A stretch of 64,000 bases of DNA from Lachnospiraceae bacterium (GCA_017522685.1 JAFWYN010000008.1:62001-126000); one strand, 5' to 3'; counted from the first letter of the stretch, positions 8,747 through 18,656 are shown. Notes: generated from the letters alone by a model not told the origin. Translations and numbers: made by a program.

Positions 8747-9574
8747 CTATAATGTACCTATTTTAACGTCCGTATTATACGCAAATTTAGTGCCAATGTC
8801 AAGGGTTTGCTGCATTTCTCTTTTACAAACTGTCCTTAACGAGTAATAATGCACCCCTGTGAACCGGTCTTCGGTGGCATGACGCTGGGCTTCCGATGCA
8901 TTCATATCCACCCAGATACTGCCCCTTTTCAGACCGCTAACGGCTATGGATTCCTGCCCGGAGAAGTCAATCACCAGCACCGGTACCTCACTTCGAAGTC
9001 GTAGCTTCCGAAACTCTCCCGCACCGGTCAAAAGCACCTCCGTCAGCATGCCGTATTCCTCCAAAAGCATTTCCTGCAGATCCTCCACTCCTTTGGTGGC
9101 AAACTCCAGATAAAAACGGATATGATGCACCTTGCCTGCCACATAAGGCAACCATCTCTCCATGCCCATACCGGTACCCAGCACATAAGCCTTCTCAGGA
9201 TATAGGTCCTTGGGGATCTTCTGCAAAATCCATTGTAAATTTTCCGGTGTGGCAAAGGCCTGATAAACCGGGTAGTTCCATTCTGTCGTCCATCCCCTAA
9301 TAGTGCCTCTCTGCTCCAGCCACTCTTCAAAGCCGGGCTCGTACAGAAGATAGGTATCCATACCCTCTTCCTTCTTCCGATACCTGTCCTGAAGCTGTCC
9401 AAAGGCTTTGTACATCTCCTTACACAGCTGCATGGGTTCCATCTGCTCAGCATTGCCGCAAAGCTGGATATAATACAAAACAAAGGGGTCTGATACCTGT
9501 CGGAAGATTTGCACCTTGTGGTTCGATACATGGATTCTGTTTTTTGCCATCCTGAAAAATATAATTCTGTCCAT
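8747..9574 (-). CDS. Conserved unknown protein between dusB and greA
   Basis: 275 residues, soluble, with no motif that I recognise. The N-terminus (after KNRIHVSNHKVQIFRQ) is helical and charged. The central part has a hydrophobic strand-Gly pattern (AYVLGTGMGMERWLPYVAGK, about 128-147), and the C-terminal half has strands typical of an alpha/beta fold (VPVLVIDFSGQESIAV, about 210-225). It is 40 bases downstream of dusB and 41 upstream of greA, so it is certainly co-transcribed with them. The start is uncertain: ATG 9574 has only a weak site, and ATG 9550 is the alternative. Confidence 0.75.
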   Translation of the reverse strand: MDRIIFFRMAKNRIHVSNHKVQIFRQVSDPFVLYYIQLCGNAEQMEPMQLCKEMYKAFGQLQDRYRKKEEGMDTYLLYEPGFEEWLEQRGTIRGWTTEWNYPVYQAFATPENLQWILQKIPKDLYPEKAYVLGTGMGMERWLPYVAGKVHHIRFYLEFATKGVEDLQEMLLEEYGMLTEVLLTGAGEFRKLRLRSEVPVLVIDFSGQESIAVSGLKRGSIWVDMNASEAQRHATEDRFTGVHYYSLRTVCKREMQQTLDIGTKFAYNTDVKIGTL

Positions 9575-9613
9575 GCTTCATTTTATGTGGATGACACTTT
9601 CTTCATGCATTCT

Positions 9614-10579
9614 TTAAACGAATATTTCCTCCACACTGGCAATCAGCTGTTCCATACTTTCCATGGAGTTAATCATCTGGCGGAATCTGGCAGAATTGGG
9701 ATAGCCTGCCGTATACCAGGATAAGTGCTTACGCATTTCCCGGACACCGGTATATTCGCCCTTGTATTTCAGCTGCAGGTTGGCATGACGGATGACCGTT
9801 TCCTTCACCTGCTGTGGTGTAGGCTTTGGCGGTATCACACCGGTCTCCAAAAAGGTCACCACTTCCCGGAAAATCCAGGGATTGCCCTGTGCGGCCCTTC
9901 CTATCATCACACCGTCACAGCCGGTTTGCTCTAACAATGCTTTGGCACTGTTGGCATCCACCACGTCCCCGTTGCCGATGACAGGGATTTTCACCGCATC
10001 CTTTACGGCACCTATGATGTCCCAGTCCGCCTTGCCGCTGTAATATTGCTCCCTGGTTCGGCCATGGACTGCCACTGCTGCCACACCGCAGCTTTCTGCG
10101 ATACGGGCAATTTCCACGGCGTTTACATTCGCATCATTGAAGCCTTTGCGGATTTTCACCGTCACCGGCTTATTGATGGCTTTCACCAGCTTGGTCAGGA
10201 TTTCCTCCGCCAGCTTGGGATCTTTCATCAATGCAGAACCTTCTCCGTTGTTAACAACCTTCGGCACCGGGCAACCCATATTGATATCCAGAATGGCAAA
10301 GGGTTTCTCCTCGATGCGCTTCGCCATGTCTGCGATGATATCCGGGTCCGAGCCAAAAAGTTGCAGGGATACAGGTGCTTCGTCCGGATGGATGGTCATC
10401 AATTCCTCGGTATTTTTGTTGTTATAATAAATCGCCTTGGCACTGACCATTTCCATACAGATCAGGCCCACTCCCTGTTCCTTGCACAGCAAACGAAAAG
10501 GCAGGTCTGTTACACCTGCCATGGGAGCCAGTATACAATTATTGTCAAGGGTCACATCCCCTATCTGTAATCTACTCAT
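9614..10579 (-). CDS. dusB: tRNA-dihydrouridine synthase, DusB type
   Basis: 321-residue FMN-dependent reductase of uridines in the tRNA D loop. The TIM barrel starts with the family motif LAPMAGVTD (18-26), the catalytic cysteine lies in NMGCPVPKV (about 101), and FMN phosphate-binding glycine motifs follow (GRTREQ, IGNGDV, MIGRAAQGNPW). The helical tRNA-binding domain occupies the last 80 residues. It follows coaX by five bases. Confidence 0.96.
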   Translation of the reverse strand: MSRLQIGDVTLDNNCILAPMAGVTDLPFRLLCKEQGVGLICMEMVSAKAIYYNNKNTEELMTIHPDEAPVSLQLFGSDPDIIADMAKRIEEKPFAILDINMGCPVPKVVNNGEGSALMKDPKLAEEILTKLVKAINKPVTVKIRKGFNDANVNAVEIARIAESCGVAAVAVHGRTREQYYSGKADWDIIGAVKDAVKIPVIGNGDVVDANSAKALLEQTGCDGVMIGRAAQGNPWIFREVVTFLETGVIPPKPTPQQVKETVIRHANLQLKYKGEYTGVREMRKHLSWYTAGYPNSARFRQMINSMESMEQLIASVEEIFV

Positions 10580-10584
10580 TTTTC

Positions 10585-11355
10585 CTACCGTCTATTCTTC
10601 TCGTATACAAAACGTAAACCGTCCAGTGTCAAGGTCCCGTCGTAAATACTGTCGGTTTCGATTTCGTCCGCAACCGTTCTTCCCAAACCACCGGTGACAA
10701 CCACCTTCATATCCGGGATGCCGGTTTCTTCCTTTACTTTCCTGATGATATAGTCTGTCTGACCAATCTGACCGTACATAAGTCCCGCCTGCATACTGGA
10801 GATAGTCTCCTGCGCCAGTATGGACTTGGGCTTCTTAATCTCTATATTGGGCAGCTTGGCCGTAGCCTTCCACAAAGCCTCCGAACTGATACGGATACCG
10901 GGAGCCGTGATTCCTGCTGCAAAATGTCCCTGAGCAGTCACATAATCGTAGGTTGTGGCCGTACCGAAGTCAATCACCAGTATGGGGCCGCCGTACTTCT
11001 CATAAGCCGCTACCGCATCCACAATTCGGTCCGCACCGATGGCACGGGGATCCTCTGTGACAATCTTGATACCGGTCTTCACGCCGGGACCTACGATCAA
11101 AGGCTCCGTATTGGTATAGCGCACGATACCGCCTACCAGAGAATGCATCACATCCGGCACTACGCTGGCGATAATGCTTCCCTCGATATCACTTAACTGC
11201 AATCCCTTCATGCTTAAAAGCTGTGAAAAGATGGCACCGTATTCATCTGAAGTTCTCTTGGTCTTGGTATTGATACGAAAGGTTGCCTTCAGCTCCTTTT
11301 CCTCGTACACACCGCAGGTAATATTGGTATTGCCCACATCTACTACTAATATCAT
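10585..11355 (-). CDS. coaX: Type III pantothenate kinase
   Basis: 256 residues with the ASKHA-fold motifs of CoaX: the phosphate-1 loop [10 protein letters not shown] (6-15), the pantothenate/Asp motif GADRIVDA (about 106), the phosphate-2 motif [11 protein letters not shown] (about 127), and VVTGGLG near residue 220. It catalyses the first step of coenzyme A synthesis, independently of the classical CoaA fold. It lies between the DUF6145 gene (3-base gap) and dusB, in the conserved birA-coaX-dusB-greA-lysS order. Confidence 0.97.
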   Translation of the reverse strand: MILVVDVGNTNITCGVYEEKELKATFRINTKTKRTSDEYGAIFSQLLSMKGLQLSDIEGSIIASVVPDVMHSLVGGIVRYTNTEPLIVGPGVKTGIKIVTEDPRAIGADRIVDAVAAYEKYGGPILVIDFGTATTYDYVTAQGHFAAGITAPGIRISSEALWKATAKLPNIEIKKPKSILAQETISSMQAGLMYGQIGQTDYIIRKVKEETGIPDMKVVVTGGLGRTVADEIETDSIYDGTLTLDGLRFVYEKNRR

Positions 11356-11358
11356 CCT

Positions 11359-11703
11359 TTACTCCTCCAGCATATCGGAAATATCTTCCTTCAGGATAAA
11401 CACTCTGTAAAACAGGCTCAAGGACTCCAAAAGCTCCTGACGCTTTCTGCGGATTTCGGATACCAGCAGACCGCTGGAGATTTCATCATAGTAAATATCA
11501 TCCTCTTCTGCCTGAGTCTCCAAGGATATGGAGCCGTCCTGTTCAAATACTATGGTAAAAATCCCGCCCACCTCTTCGGTAAACAGCACACAGATAATGT
11601 GCAATTCATCCTTGATGGAATCGGGGATTCCGTTAAACTTTTCATTAAAGTAATATTTCTGTTCGTAGGCATTGGCGCCGCAAAGCACGATTCTTTCTTC
11701 CAA
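11359..11703 (-). CDS. Small conserved protein, DUF6145-like
   Basis: A 114-residue protein when started at the TTG at 11703, which has AAAGGA ten bases upstream. The longer frame to 11817 would run into birA and reads as basic, non-protein-like sequence. The product starts MEERIVLCGANAYEQKYYFN and is acidic, with a helical C-terminus. I recall this N-terminus from DUF6145, a family of unknown function found in Lachnospiraceae, but could not check. It sits between birA and coaX in the operon. Confidence 0.7.
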   Translation of the reverse strand: MEERIVLCGANAYEQKYYFNEKFNGIPDSIKDELHIICVLFTEEVGGIFTIVFEQDGSISLETQAEEDDIYYDEISSGLLVSEIRRKRQELLESLSLFYRVFILKEDISDMLEE

Positions 11704-11744
11704 CTTCCTACCATCCTTTCTAATATGGCCTGTTTTCTTCAAAC

Positions 11745-12524
11745 CTATACATAACCGTACAAACCTCTTACGGAGACTTCTCCGGCATAAACCTTTTGTA
11801 CCTGTCCGTCCCTGCATTCCACCAGTAATTCTCCGGTAGGGGTAATGCCCTTTGCCACACCTTCATACTCGCCCTGTGGCTCTAGTACACGGACCTGTCT
11901 GTTTTGATTTACCAGCCATCCATTGTATTCTTCCCGTAGGAAGCGCAAATCCTCACAATGCAGGAATTCCTCATAGCCTCTCTCAAACCGGTCTAAAATC
12001 GCCAGTAACAGCCCTTCACGGTCAATAGGACCTCCAAGCTGTTCTTCCAGGGAGGTAGCCATGGAACGAATCTCCTCTGCAAACTCCTGCTTTCCCACAT
12101 TTACACCCACGCCTGCCACGCAGTAATCCAACCGGGTGCCATCCAGCTTCATCTCGCACAGGATGCCGCAGACCTTTTTGCTATTTACTACGATGTCATT
12201 GGGCCATTTAATCTGTGCCGACAGTCCGGCGTATTCACGGATTGCTCCCGCCACTGCATAAGCCATTACCAGTGTAAGCATGGATGCCTTGTCCGGTGAT
12301 ATGGCGGGTCTTAGCAATATGCTAAAGTACAGATTGCTTTCCTCATGGGAGTACCAGCTACGCCCTCTGCGACCCTTTCCGGCGCTCTGCACATCCGCCC
12401 GGTATACCGTACCGTGGTCTGCACCTGCCGCCCCGTCCCGCTTCGCCGCCTCATTGGTGGAATCCATGACTGCTTCATGTATCAGTTTCTTCCCTGCCCA
12501 TCGGGGCATTTGCATATTAGCCAT
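11745..12524 (-). CDS. birA: Biotin--[acetyl-CoA-carboxylase] ligase, class I
   Basis: 259 residues with the biotin-protein ligase core: STNEAAKRD near 23, the biotinyl-AMP loop GKGRRGRSW (about 50-58), the catalytic KWPNDIV (about 105), CGILCEM and the small C-terminal SH3-like domain. The N-terminal DNA-binding HTH of bifunctional BirA repressors is absent, so this is an enzyme only. The start overlaps the end of argF by 8 bases, indicating translational coupling. Confidence 0.95.
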   Translation of the reverse strand: MANMQMPRWAGKKLIHEAVMDSTNEAAKRDGAAGADHGTVYRADVQSAGKGRRGRSWYSHEESNLYFSILLRPAISPDKASMLTLVMAYAVAGAIREYAGLSAQIKWPNDIVVNSKKVCGILCEMKLDGTRLDYCVAGVGVNVGKQEFAEEIRSMATSLEEQLGGPIDREGLLLAILDRFERGYEEFLHCEDLRFLREEYNGWLVNQNRQVRVLEPQGEYEGVAKGITPTGELLVECRDGQVQKVYAGEVSVRGLYGYV

Positions 12525-13512
12525 TATATCCTAAAGTTGCAGCCATCACTGCCTTGATGGTATGCATACGGTTCTCTGCTTCTTCAAATACCAGTGACTG
12601 GGAAGACTCGAATACTTCGTCGGTTACCTCCATCTCACTGATACCAAACTTCTTCTCAATCTCCTGACCGATGCCTGTCTTCAAATCATGGAATGCAGGT
12701 AAGCAATGGAGGAAAATAGCCTGCTTTCCGGCATTGTCCATCACTGCCTTGTTTACCTGATAAGGCGACAGCTCTTCAATTCTTTCTGCCCATACTTCAT
12801 CCGGCTCACCCATGGATACCCATACGTCGGTATAGATTACATCAGCACCCTTTGTGCCTTCTTCCACGCTATCGGTTAAGGTAATGGTAGCACCAGTGGT
12901 AGCTGCGATTTTCTGACATTCCTCTACCAATGCAGGGTCGGGGAAGTACTTAGGTGTAGTACAAGCCGTAAAATGCATACCCATCTTCGCACAGGTCACC
13001 ATCCAGGAATTACCCATATTGTAACGGGCATCGCCCATGTAAGTTAATTTGATGCCTTCCACCTTGCCGAAATGCTCTCTGATGGTGAGCAAATCTGCCA
13101 ACATCTGAGTAGGATGAAATTCATTGGTCAAACCATTCCAAACAGGTACCTTAGAGTACTTTGCCAGCTCCTCTACGATATCCTGCCCATATCCTCTGTA
13201 TTCAATACCGTCAAACATACCTGCAAGTACTCTTGCGGTATCGGCAATGCTTTCCTTCTTACCAATCTGGGAACTGGAAGGATCCAGATAAGTGGTTCCC
13301 ATGCCCAGATCATGTGCTGCTACCTCGAAGGAACATCTGGTACGGGTACTGGTCTTTTCAAAAATCAAGGCAACATTCTTTCCGCGAAGACCATCCACTA
13401 AAATACCCTTCTGCTTCTTCTCCTTCAACTCTGCTGCCAAATCCACCAGATATGTAATCTCCTCAGTGGTAAAATCCAACAATTTCAAAAAATCGCGTCC
13501 CTTTAAGTTCAT
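12517..13512 (-). CDS. argF: Ornithine carbamoyltransferase
   Basis: 331 residues. The carbamoyl-phosphate site STRTRCS is near residue 55, HPTQMLAD near 133, and the ornithine-binding motifs DVWVSMGE and HCLPAFHD lie in the C-terminal half. The protein makes citrulline from ornithine and carbamoyl phosphate (arginine synthesis, or the arginine deiminase pathway in reverse). The start at 13512 has AAGGAGG. The in-frame ATG 27 codons earlier lacks a site. No other arg gene is near. It heads the birA-lysS operon. Confidence 0.97.
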   Translation of the reverse strand: MNLKGRDFLKLLDFTTEEITYLVDLAAELKEKKQKGILVDGLRGKNVALIFEKTSTRTRCSFEVAAHDLGMGTTYLDPSSSQIGKKESIADTARVLAGMFDGIEYRGYGQDIVEELAKYSKVPVWNGLTNEFHPTQMLADLLTIREHFGKVEGIKLTYMGDARYNMGNSWMVTCAKMGMHFTACTTPKYFPDPALVEECQKIAATTGATITLTDSVEEGTKGADVIYTDVWVSMGEPDEVWAERIEELSPYQVNKAVMDNAGKQAIFLHCLPAFHDLKTGIGQEIEKKFGISEMEVTDEVFESSQSLVFEEAENRMHTIKAVMAATLGYNG

Positions 13513-13592
13513 AATGCTTCCTCCTTGGGTTCTAAGATAAAAAATTATCGTGTACTCGCACAATTTCCAGTCATTTAAAAAAAGATACTTCA

Positions 13593-13621
13593 ACTATATT
13601 ACAAAAACAGGAAATTTTCAA
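13593..13621 (-). promoter_or_regulatory. Sigma-A promoter for the argF-lysS operon
   Basis: On the minus strand TTGAAA (13616-13621), 17 bases, then TATAGT (13593-13598). The leader to argF is about 75 bases and contains GGAAATTGTGCGAGTACA (13549-13566), a segment shared with the repeats at 61676 and 63732. Confidence 0.7.
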
Positions 13622-13624
13622 GCA

Positions 13625-13652
13625 CAAAAAGAGGGCGCTTATTTGCGCCCTC
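13625..13652 (-). terminator. Rho-independent terminator after the SPFH gene
   Basis: GAGGGCGC / GCGCCCTC stem with a short AT loop. On the minus strand it is followed by TTTTTGTG. It ends the NfeD-SPFH transcript just before the argF promoter. Confidence 0.9.
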
Positions 13653-13664
13653 CGTAGTCTATTT

Positions 13665-14588
13665 TTAGTTTTCCTTGCTTGCTTCCTTAAAAGTAGTCGC
13701 CAGACTTGCAATACCTGACAATTCGGAAGGAATCAGGATAGTAGTAGCCTTACCGTCTGCTACCTTTTCAAATGCTTCCAGGCTCTTAATCTTAAGAACT
13801 GCTTCGTCAGCACCTGCTTCTTTTAACATCTTGATACCGTCAGCGTTAGCCTGCTGAACCTTAAGGATTGCTTCCGCTTCACCTTCTGCCTCACGGATCA
13901 TCTTTTCCTTCTGCGCTTCTGCACGTAAGATTGCAGATTCCTTTTCTGCCTGTGCACGTAAGATTGCAGATTCCTTTTCACCTTCTGCCTGAAGGATATT
14001 TGCCTTCTTTTCACCTTCTGCACGGGTTACTGCTTCACGTCTTTCACGCTCTGCCTTCATCTGCTTCTCCATTGCATTCTGGATTTCTGCAGGAGGAATG
14101 ATGTTCTTAAGCTCTACACGGTTTACCTTGATACCCCAAGGGTCGGTTGCAATATCCAGTGCGGAACGCATCTGGGTATTGATGGTCTCTCTGGAAGTCA
14201 GAGTCTGGTCTAATTCCAAATCACCGATGATATTACGAAGAGTAGTAGCTGTTAAGTTTTCAATCGCCATCATAGGATTTTCCACACCATAGGTGAAAAG
14301 CTTAGGATCGGTAATCTGATAGAACACAACAGTGTCGATTCTCATGGTTACGTTATCCTTGGTAATAACGGGCTGGGGCGGGAAATCCGCTACCTGTTCC
14401 TTCATGTTTACTCTTCTTGCCACCTTATCAATCAAAGGCAGCTTCATATGCAAACCGGTATCCCAAGTATCCTGATAAGCGCCCAAACGCTCCACTACAT
14501 AGTTCTGTGCCTGAGGTACGATCTTAATACATGATGCTAAAATCACTACCAACAGAATCAATAATCCAATAATAATTGTTGTTCCCAT
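13665..14588 (-). CDS. SPFH/Band 7 (stomatin-like) membrane protein
   Basis: 307 residues: an N-terminal membrane anchor (about 4-22, IIIGLLILLVVILASCI), an SPFH domain (about 25-185, with VVERLGAYQDTWDTGLH), and a long Ala/Glu/Lys-rich coiled coil (about 185-255) with the tandem repeat AEGEKE-SAILRAQAEKE. It forms oligomeric rafts scaffolding membrane proteins and is of the QmcA type. The NfeD-domain gene lies directly upstream, the standard stomatin operon partner. Confidence 0.93.
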   Translation of the reverse strand: MGTTIIIGLLILLVVILASCIKIVPQAQNYVVERLGAYQDTWDTGLHMKLPLIDKVARRVNMKEQVADFPPQPVITKDNVTMRIDTVVFYQITDPKLFTYGVENPMMAIENLTATTLRNIIGDLELDQTLTSRETINTQMRSALDIATDPWGIKVNRVELKNIIPPAEIQNAMEKQMKAERERREAVTRAEGEKKANILQAEGEKESAILRAQAEKESAILRAEAQKEKMIREAEGEAEAILKVQQANADGIKMLKEAGADEAVLKIKSLEAFEKVADGKATTILIPSELSGIASLATTFKEASKEN

Positions 14589-14615
14589 TTCTTTTCCTCC
14601 AATTTAATTTCTCTT

Positions 14616-15056
14616 TTATTTCGCAGGCGCTGTAAACTTCACCTGTAAGGTAACGCCTTTTACCTTTTCAATAGTAACAATTGCTCCCTCAGGAATCACT
14701 TCGCCCTCCGCCATATTTCTGGCACTCCATTCCTGACCGTTCACAATCACCTGACCGGTGGCTCTCAGATTGTCGATCTCTTCGGTGACAATCGCCTGAC
14801 TTCCTGCCAGAGTACTTACATTAGTCTTTACTCTGTTTCTGTTAAAGTGTTTCATGGCAATAGGTCTGGTGAAGTAAATCAACACTCCTGATACAATCAA
14901 TGCACCAATTATCTGTAACCACCATGGTGCATGCAGTGCGGCTAATATTAATCCCACAAAGGAACCGCAAGCAAACCAGATGCTGACCAGTATCACGGTA
15001 CATGCTTCCGCGATTACAATGAAAACAATTAGTAATAACCATGCCCACAATGACAT
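14616..15056 (-). CDS. NfeD-family membrane protein
   Basis: 146 residues: two closely spaced transmembrane segments (about 3-35 and 45-63) followed by a C-terminal OB-fold (about 80-146, with GSQAIVTEEIDNL and GQVIVNGQEWSARN). This short form lacks the N-terminal Clp-like protease of long NfeD proteins. It starts behind GAAGGAGGG and is 27 bases upstream of the SPFH gene, its usual partner. The OB domain is thought to face the cytoplasm beside the stomatin ring. Confidence 0.93.
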   Translation of the reverse strand: MSLWAWLLLIVFIVIAEACTVILVSIWFACGSFVGLILAALHAPWWLQIIGALIVSGVLIYFTRPIAMKHFNRNRVKTNVSTLAGSQAIVTEEIDNLRATGQVIVNGQEWSARNMAEGEVIPEGAIVTIEKVKGVTLQVKFTAPAK

Positions 15057-15168
15057 ATGCTTCCCTCCTTCTTTTTAAATCCCATCTATACTTAACCTAA
15101 CTATACTACAACCACCCAAAAACCGCAATGGTGATTCTTGCCACTTTACGTCTTGCTAACGTGCAGTT

Positions 15169-17364
15169 TTATGCACGTTCCTGCATTTTCTTATCGATTA
15201 GGTTGTAAATCAGACTAATCACAAAGCACAGCACACCGGAAACAAAGAAGCTCAGCGCATGACCTAATGTATTGGCATAGCTGATATCTATCATAATCAG
15301 CTTAAAAATGCTGATCATGGAAAGCACCAATCCATAGATTCTGATGGATTTATAATCCCCTGCAAAGCCGATAATAATACTTGCTATGGCTAATAAAAGA
15401 CAGGCAATACTCATTACAAAATTTGCAGAATCAAAGGAATTCAGTACAACCAACAAAAATACCGTAAACTTGATACCCACATAAACACCGGCCAACATAT
15501 TGTCTCTCTTTTCCAACAGATTTTTGCTGTTGATCAAGAATGCAGCCAAAGTAAATATGATAAAGAAGAAATGGTATGCACCATCCTCATTTTCACCAAT
15601 AGCTATCAAACCGATTATCATCAGCACGGCATTTACAAAGTTATATAGTGACATACAGTCCACTTCTTTGGTAAGAGGATTGGTGGCAAATATGCTTTTC
15701 ATCATCACAATATTGAACGGTACCAATACCACAAATGCCCAGAACAATTCCGGCACATAATCGGCCGCCAGAAAATCAATCAGGGCCGGGAACGCGGTAC
15801 TGAAAACAAGCAATGTCAGAATATACAGTCCGCATTTAAACCAGGTGCTGTACTGTTCTTTCTTCCAATACAGAACAACGAAGCCTGCTACCGAGGCCAA
15901 AAGCAGTAGCAGGAAATGTCCCACCTCACCAATGGGTTCTCCCGCAAACAGATAAATGAACATACTTACCAGACTTCCCAGCTGCCAGATCGGATTCTTT
16001 AAGAAAAAGCCTGCTGCCATAAGGGGCAATACCAGCATGGGAATGCCACCGTAGCTGTATACATCATACCAGATGGCCAATCCGATAATCATCAAACCGG
16101 TTACCACACATTGGACCATATATTTGCCTTCTTTACGCTCCATTTTGCGCCACTCCAATAAGGCAAGAAGTAAAATACCAGCAAAGTAATAAACAGCGCC
16201 GCAAATATTATCATTGGCACAGATACTCTCTACCAGATAGGAGGCTATCAGCAAATAGACAGATGCTATGACACCAAAGCCTGCACCGTCCTCCTCCTGC
16301 TTGTGAGTCAGGGCACCGGCAAAGCTTAATAATACGATGATAAGAATTAATGCTTCACATTCAAATTCAATGCCGGCCAGCATTAAAGCCACAACACTTA
16401 TGGTGTTGCAGATGTGATGCAACAGATTGTAGTTAAACTCCTTCTCATAATGCAGAAAATAAAGTACACCGGAAGAAATCATATAGTAAATGCTCAACAC
16501 CAAGAATTTTTCCCCGTCGTCTGTATCCAAACAAAGTGCACAGCCAAACATCATGGATATGAGGATACCCAGCTCTGCGATGACCTGAAATACTTTGCTG
16601 CGATTCTTGGCGAATACACCGATTCCGATTCCCCAGACGGCTATCAGTACATAAAGCGGGATATCTCCCAATACCTTAAAATACATATTGCTCAAAAGCA
16701 GGGATATGTATAGTGCTCCCATACCACAACCGGTGAGGGCGATGAAAAATCTGTTGTCCGGATCTTTTTTCATCTTCCAGACACCCACGCCCAAGAATGC
16801 AAAGCTGACTACATAAGTGGTAATCATCTTGGCTGTATCGTTGAAATAAGGTAACAGCAAAGTCGCAAATAAAATCAAGCTGATGAAAATCAGCACCGAT
16901 GCAAAAATACCCATAAGGGATTTTCCGATGGTTTTCTCCAAGTCCTTTTTGCTGAAAGTAGGAGTCGGTTCCGGATCTGTATACGCGAAAGTATTTGGAT
17001 TCCATGCCTTGTCAGCAGTGATTTCCTTCATAGGTTCTTTTTCTGCCGCCTTGGATTCCTGTGCGGTTTCTGTCTTAGGTTCTGCCACAATCTGCGGCTT
17101 GACCTCCTGAACCTTAGGTTCCGTGACTTCTGCCTCTGAAACCTGTTCAGACAAAGCTTCCTGTGCAGCAATTTCCTGCTTCAACAGATAGGTCTGACGT
17201 TCCAGATATTGCAATTCCTTCTGGAAACTTTCCAGCTTATGGGTCAGAAGCTCTGATTCCTGTTTCTCATTCAGGTTACATTCTTCCATCAGCTCCAGCA
17301 GCTGTTTACGGTCTGCTATCAGGCGTTTTTCAAAGTATATCATTTTATTCAATTTTTCGTTCAT
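15169..17364 (-). CDS. DUF2339 large polytopic membrane protein
   Basis: 731 residues. The first 60 are a charged coiled coil, about 60-140 are a Glu/Lys/Pro-rich spacer, and from about 148 there are some 20 hydrophobic segments to the end, the typical make-up of DUF2339. The function of the family is unknown. Its position in the envelope and the cytoplasmic coiled coil suggest a scaffold or transporter. The start has a GGGGGG site. A GC-rich inverted repeat (AACGTGCA/TGCACGTT, 15158-15179) spans the stop codon but has no T tract. Confidence 0.88.
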   Translation of the reverse strand: MNEKLNKMIYFEKRLIADRKQLLELMEECNLNEKQESELLTHKLESFQKELQYLERQTYLLKQEIAAQEALSEQVSEAEVTEPKVQEVKPQIVAEPKTETAQESKAAEKEPMKEITADKAWNPNTFAYTDPEPTPTFSKKDLEKTIGKSLMGIFASVLIFISLILFATLLLPYFNDTAKMITTYVVSFAFLGVGVWKMKKDPDNRFFIALTGCGMGALYISLLLSNMYFKVLGDIPLYVLIAVWGIGIGVFAKNRSKVFQVIAELGILISMMFGCALCLDTDDGEKFLVLSIYYMISSGVLYFLHYEKEFNYNLLHHICNTISVVALMLAGIEFECEALILIIVLLSFAGALTHKQEEDGAGFGVIASVYLLIASYLVESICANDNICGAVYYFAGILLLALLEWRKMERKEGKYMVQCVVTGLMIIGLAIWYDVYSYGGIPMLVLPLMAAGFFLKNPIWQLGSLVSMFIYLFAGEPIGEVGHFLLLLLASVAGFVVLYWKKEQYSTWFKCGLYILTLLVFSTAFPALIDFLAADYVPELFWAFVVLVPFNIVMMKSIFATNPLTKEVDCMSLYNFVNAVLMIIGLIAIGENEDGAYHFFFIIFTLAAFLINSKNLLEKRDNMLAGVYVGIKFTVFLLVVLNSFDSANFVMSIACLLLAIASIIIGFAGDYKSIRIYGLVLSMISIFKLIMIDISYANTLGHALSFFVSGVLCFVISLIYNLIDKKMQERA

Positions 17365-17490
17365 AATTCACCCCCCTATGTTTCGATTATATTTTAATAG
17401 AGGTGAAGTGTCAAGTTTGAGGGGTGGGCAACCGGAAACGAGCAGTGCCCCTCGCGTACAAGTCCGCTCGGTCGCGGGCTTGCGCCCTAT

Positions 17491-17553
17491 GTGTAAAAAA
17501 AGAAAAGCACACTACTGAGAGTAAACTCTCGTAGCATGCTTTCATTTTTTACA
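17491..17553 (-). terminator. Long hairpin terminator after the cell-wall hydrolase
   Basis: GTGTAAAAAA.. pairs with ..TTTTTTACAC, and the inner part ACTACTGAGAG pairs with CTCTCGTAG around a TAAA loop. The A/T ends supply a T tract in either direction. It lies 27 bases beyond the hydrolase stop codon. Two more inverted repeats lie further on (17419-17453 and 17459-17482). Confidence 0.8.
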
Positions 17554-17579
17554 CGCACTGCTTAATGCTTTCGCGCAGT

Positions 17580-18656
17580 TTAGTGGAACACATGGTTTCC
17601 GATTACCAAACCATCACGTCCGTCGTTTCTTCTAAAGTGGGTTAAATCGCCCACATTGGATACACCGGATAATGCTTCCTCTGCTGCCTGGATACAGCTG
17701 GGATAAATCTTACCGGATTCCAATACACGGTCTACCTTGCCGCTCATAGCGGGGGAGAACTGACCGGATGCATAGATAACTCCGCGAATGGTATCGGGGT
17801 ATGCCTTGCTTCTTACTCGGTTCATTACCACCGCACCAACTGCCACCTGACCTTCATAAGGTTCACCGCCTGCTTCGCAGTGAATCAGCGCTGCCAGGAG
17901 CATCAGAGTCTCCTCATCTGTTGTATATTCACCATAATTTACATATCTCTTTGCTTCACGGTCTGCGTCCTTACGAGCTTTGATTTCCTCATTGGTTTCG
18001 CCATAATCAAGCTTGAATTCCAAGTCCACAAACTCACTCAGTACAAAGGCATCCTGTCCTTCATACTCAATACGCACCCATCCGTTTTCCTCTACCAAAG
18101 TCACATCGAAGATCTCTCCCTTGGATACTACACTGAGTACCTCTGCCTCTTCATGAGCTTCTTTACGAATATTGAGTGCATCTGCATTGGTCACCGCAAT
18201 GGTTCTTCCCACGCTCTCAGCAAGAGCCTTTGCCTCTTCGCCGAACAACAGGTATTCATCCTTTGCCCAACCAATCAGGTTGCCGGATTGTAATTTGGTC
18301 CATCCATCCTTTTGTTCCAGGATTTGACCTCCGCAATCCTTATACAACTTTCCTACTTTTTTTGAATTTCCGCTGGCTTCTGCTCTGACATTCAGAGCAT
18401 TTCTTACATTGGCCATCACCAATGTGGAGACATCGATTTGTTCTGATGCCTTCTGACTTATTTCTTCCATTGTGGTATTAATCAGTTCTGCTGCGTTGTC
18501 ATTTTCCATACTCAGCAGGGCCGCCACACCGCCGTTTAATGAATCCAGGTAATTACGATTGCTGCCAGCTTCCACGGTCATGCCCATCACACTAGTGAGA
18601 CATAAAGAAACAATCAGTCCCATCACAGTGACAAGCAGCCTTCTGCTTCTTGCCAT
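17580..18656 (-). CDS. Secreted cell-wall hydrolase (SleB/Hydrolase_2) with two SH3 domains
   Basis: 358 residues. A signal peptide occupies residues 1-30 (basic start, hydrophobic core, cleavage near MTVEAGS). Two bacterial SH3 domains (about 82-140 and 153-215; VRNALNVRAEASG, TNADALNIRKEAH) should bind peptidoglycan. The C-terminal catalytic domain (about 245-358) starts TLMLLAALIHCEAGGEP, where the Glu after HC is the presumed lytic transglycosylase/amidase acid of the SleB fold, followed by GAVVMNRV. It cleaves peptidoglycan at spore or vegetative walls; which of the two is open. A strong promoter and a WalR-like site precede it. Confidence 0.93.
   Translation of the reverse strand: MARSRRLLVTVMGLIVSLCLTSVMGMTVEAGSNRNYLDSLNGGVAALLSMENDNAAELINTTMEEISQKASEQIDVSTLVMANVRNALNVRAEASGNSKKVGKLYKDCGGQILEQKDGWTKLQSGNLIGWAKDEYLLFGEEAKALAESVGRTIAVTNADALNIRKEAHEEAEVLSVVSKGEIFDVTLVEENGWVRIEYEGQDAFVLSEFVDLEFKLDYGETNEEIKARKDADREAKRYVNYGEYTTDEETLMLLAALIHCEAGGEPYEGQVAVGAVVMNRVRSKAYPDTIRGVIYASGQFSPAMSGKVDRVLESGKIYPSCIQAAEEALSGVSNVGDLTHFRRNDGRDGLVIGNHVFH

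Noticed and set aside
10046..10570. Plus-strand frame opposite dusB
   Set aside because: Mirror of an intact dusB, with no ribosome site and no recognisable fold.
15158..15179. Inverted repeat AACGTGCA / TGCACGTT at the end of DUF2339 as a terminator
   Set aside because: It overlaps the stop codon and has no T tract; too weak to list as a terminator.
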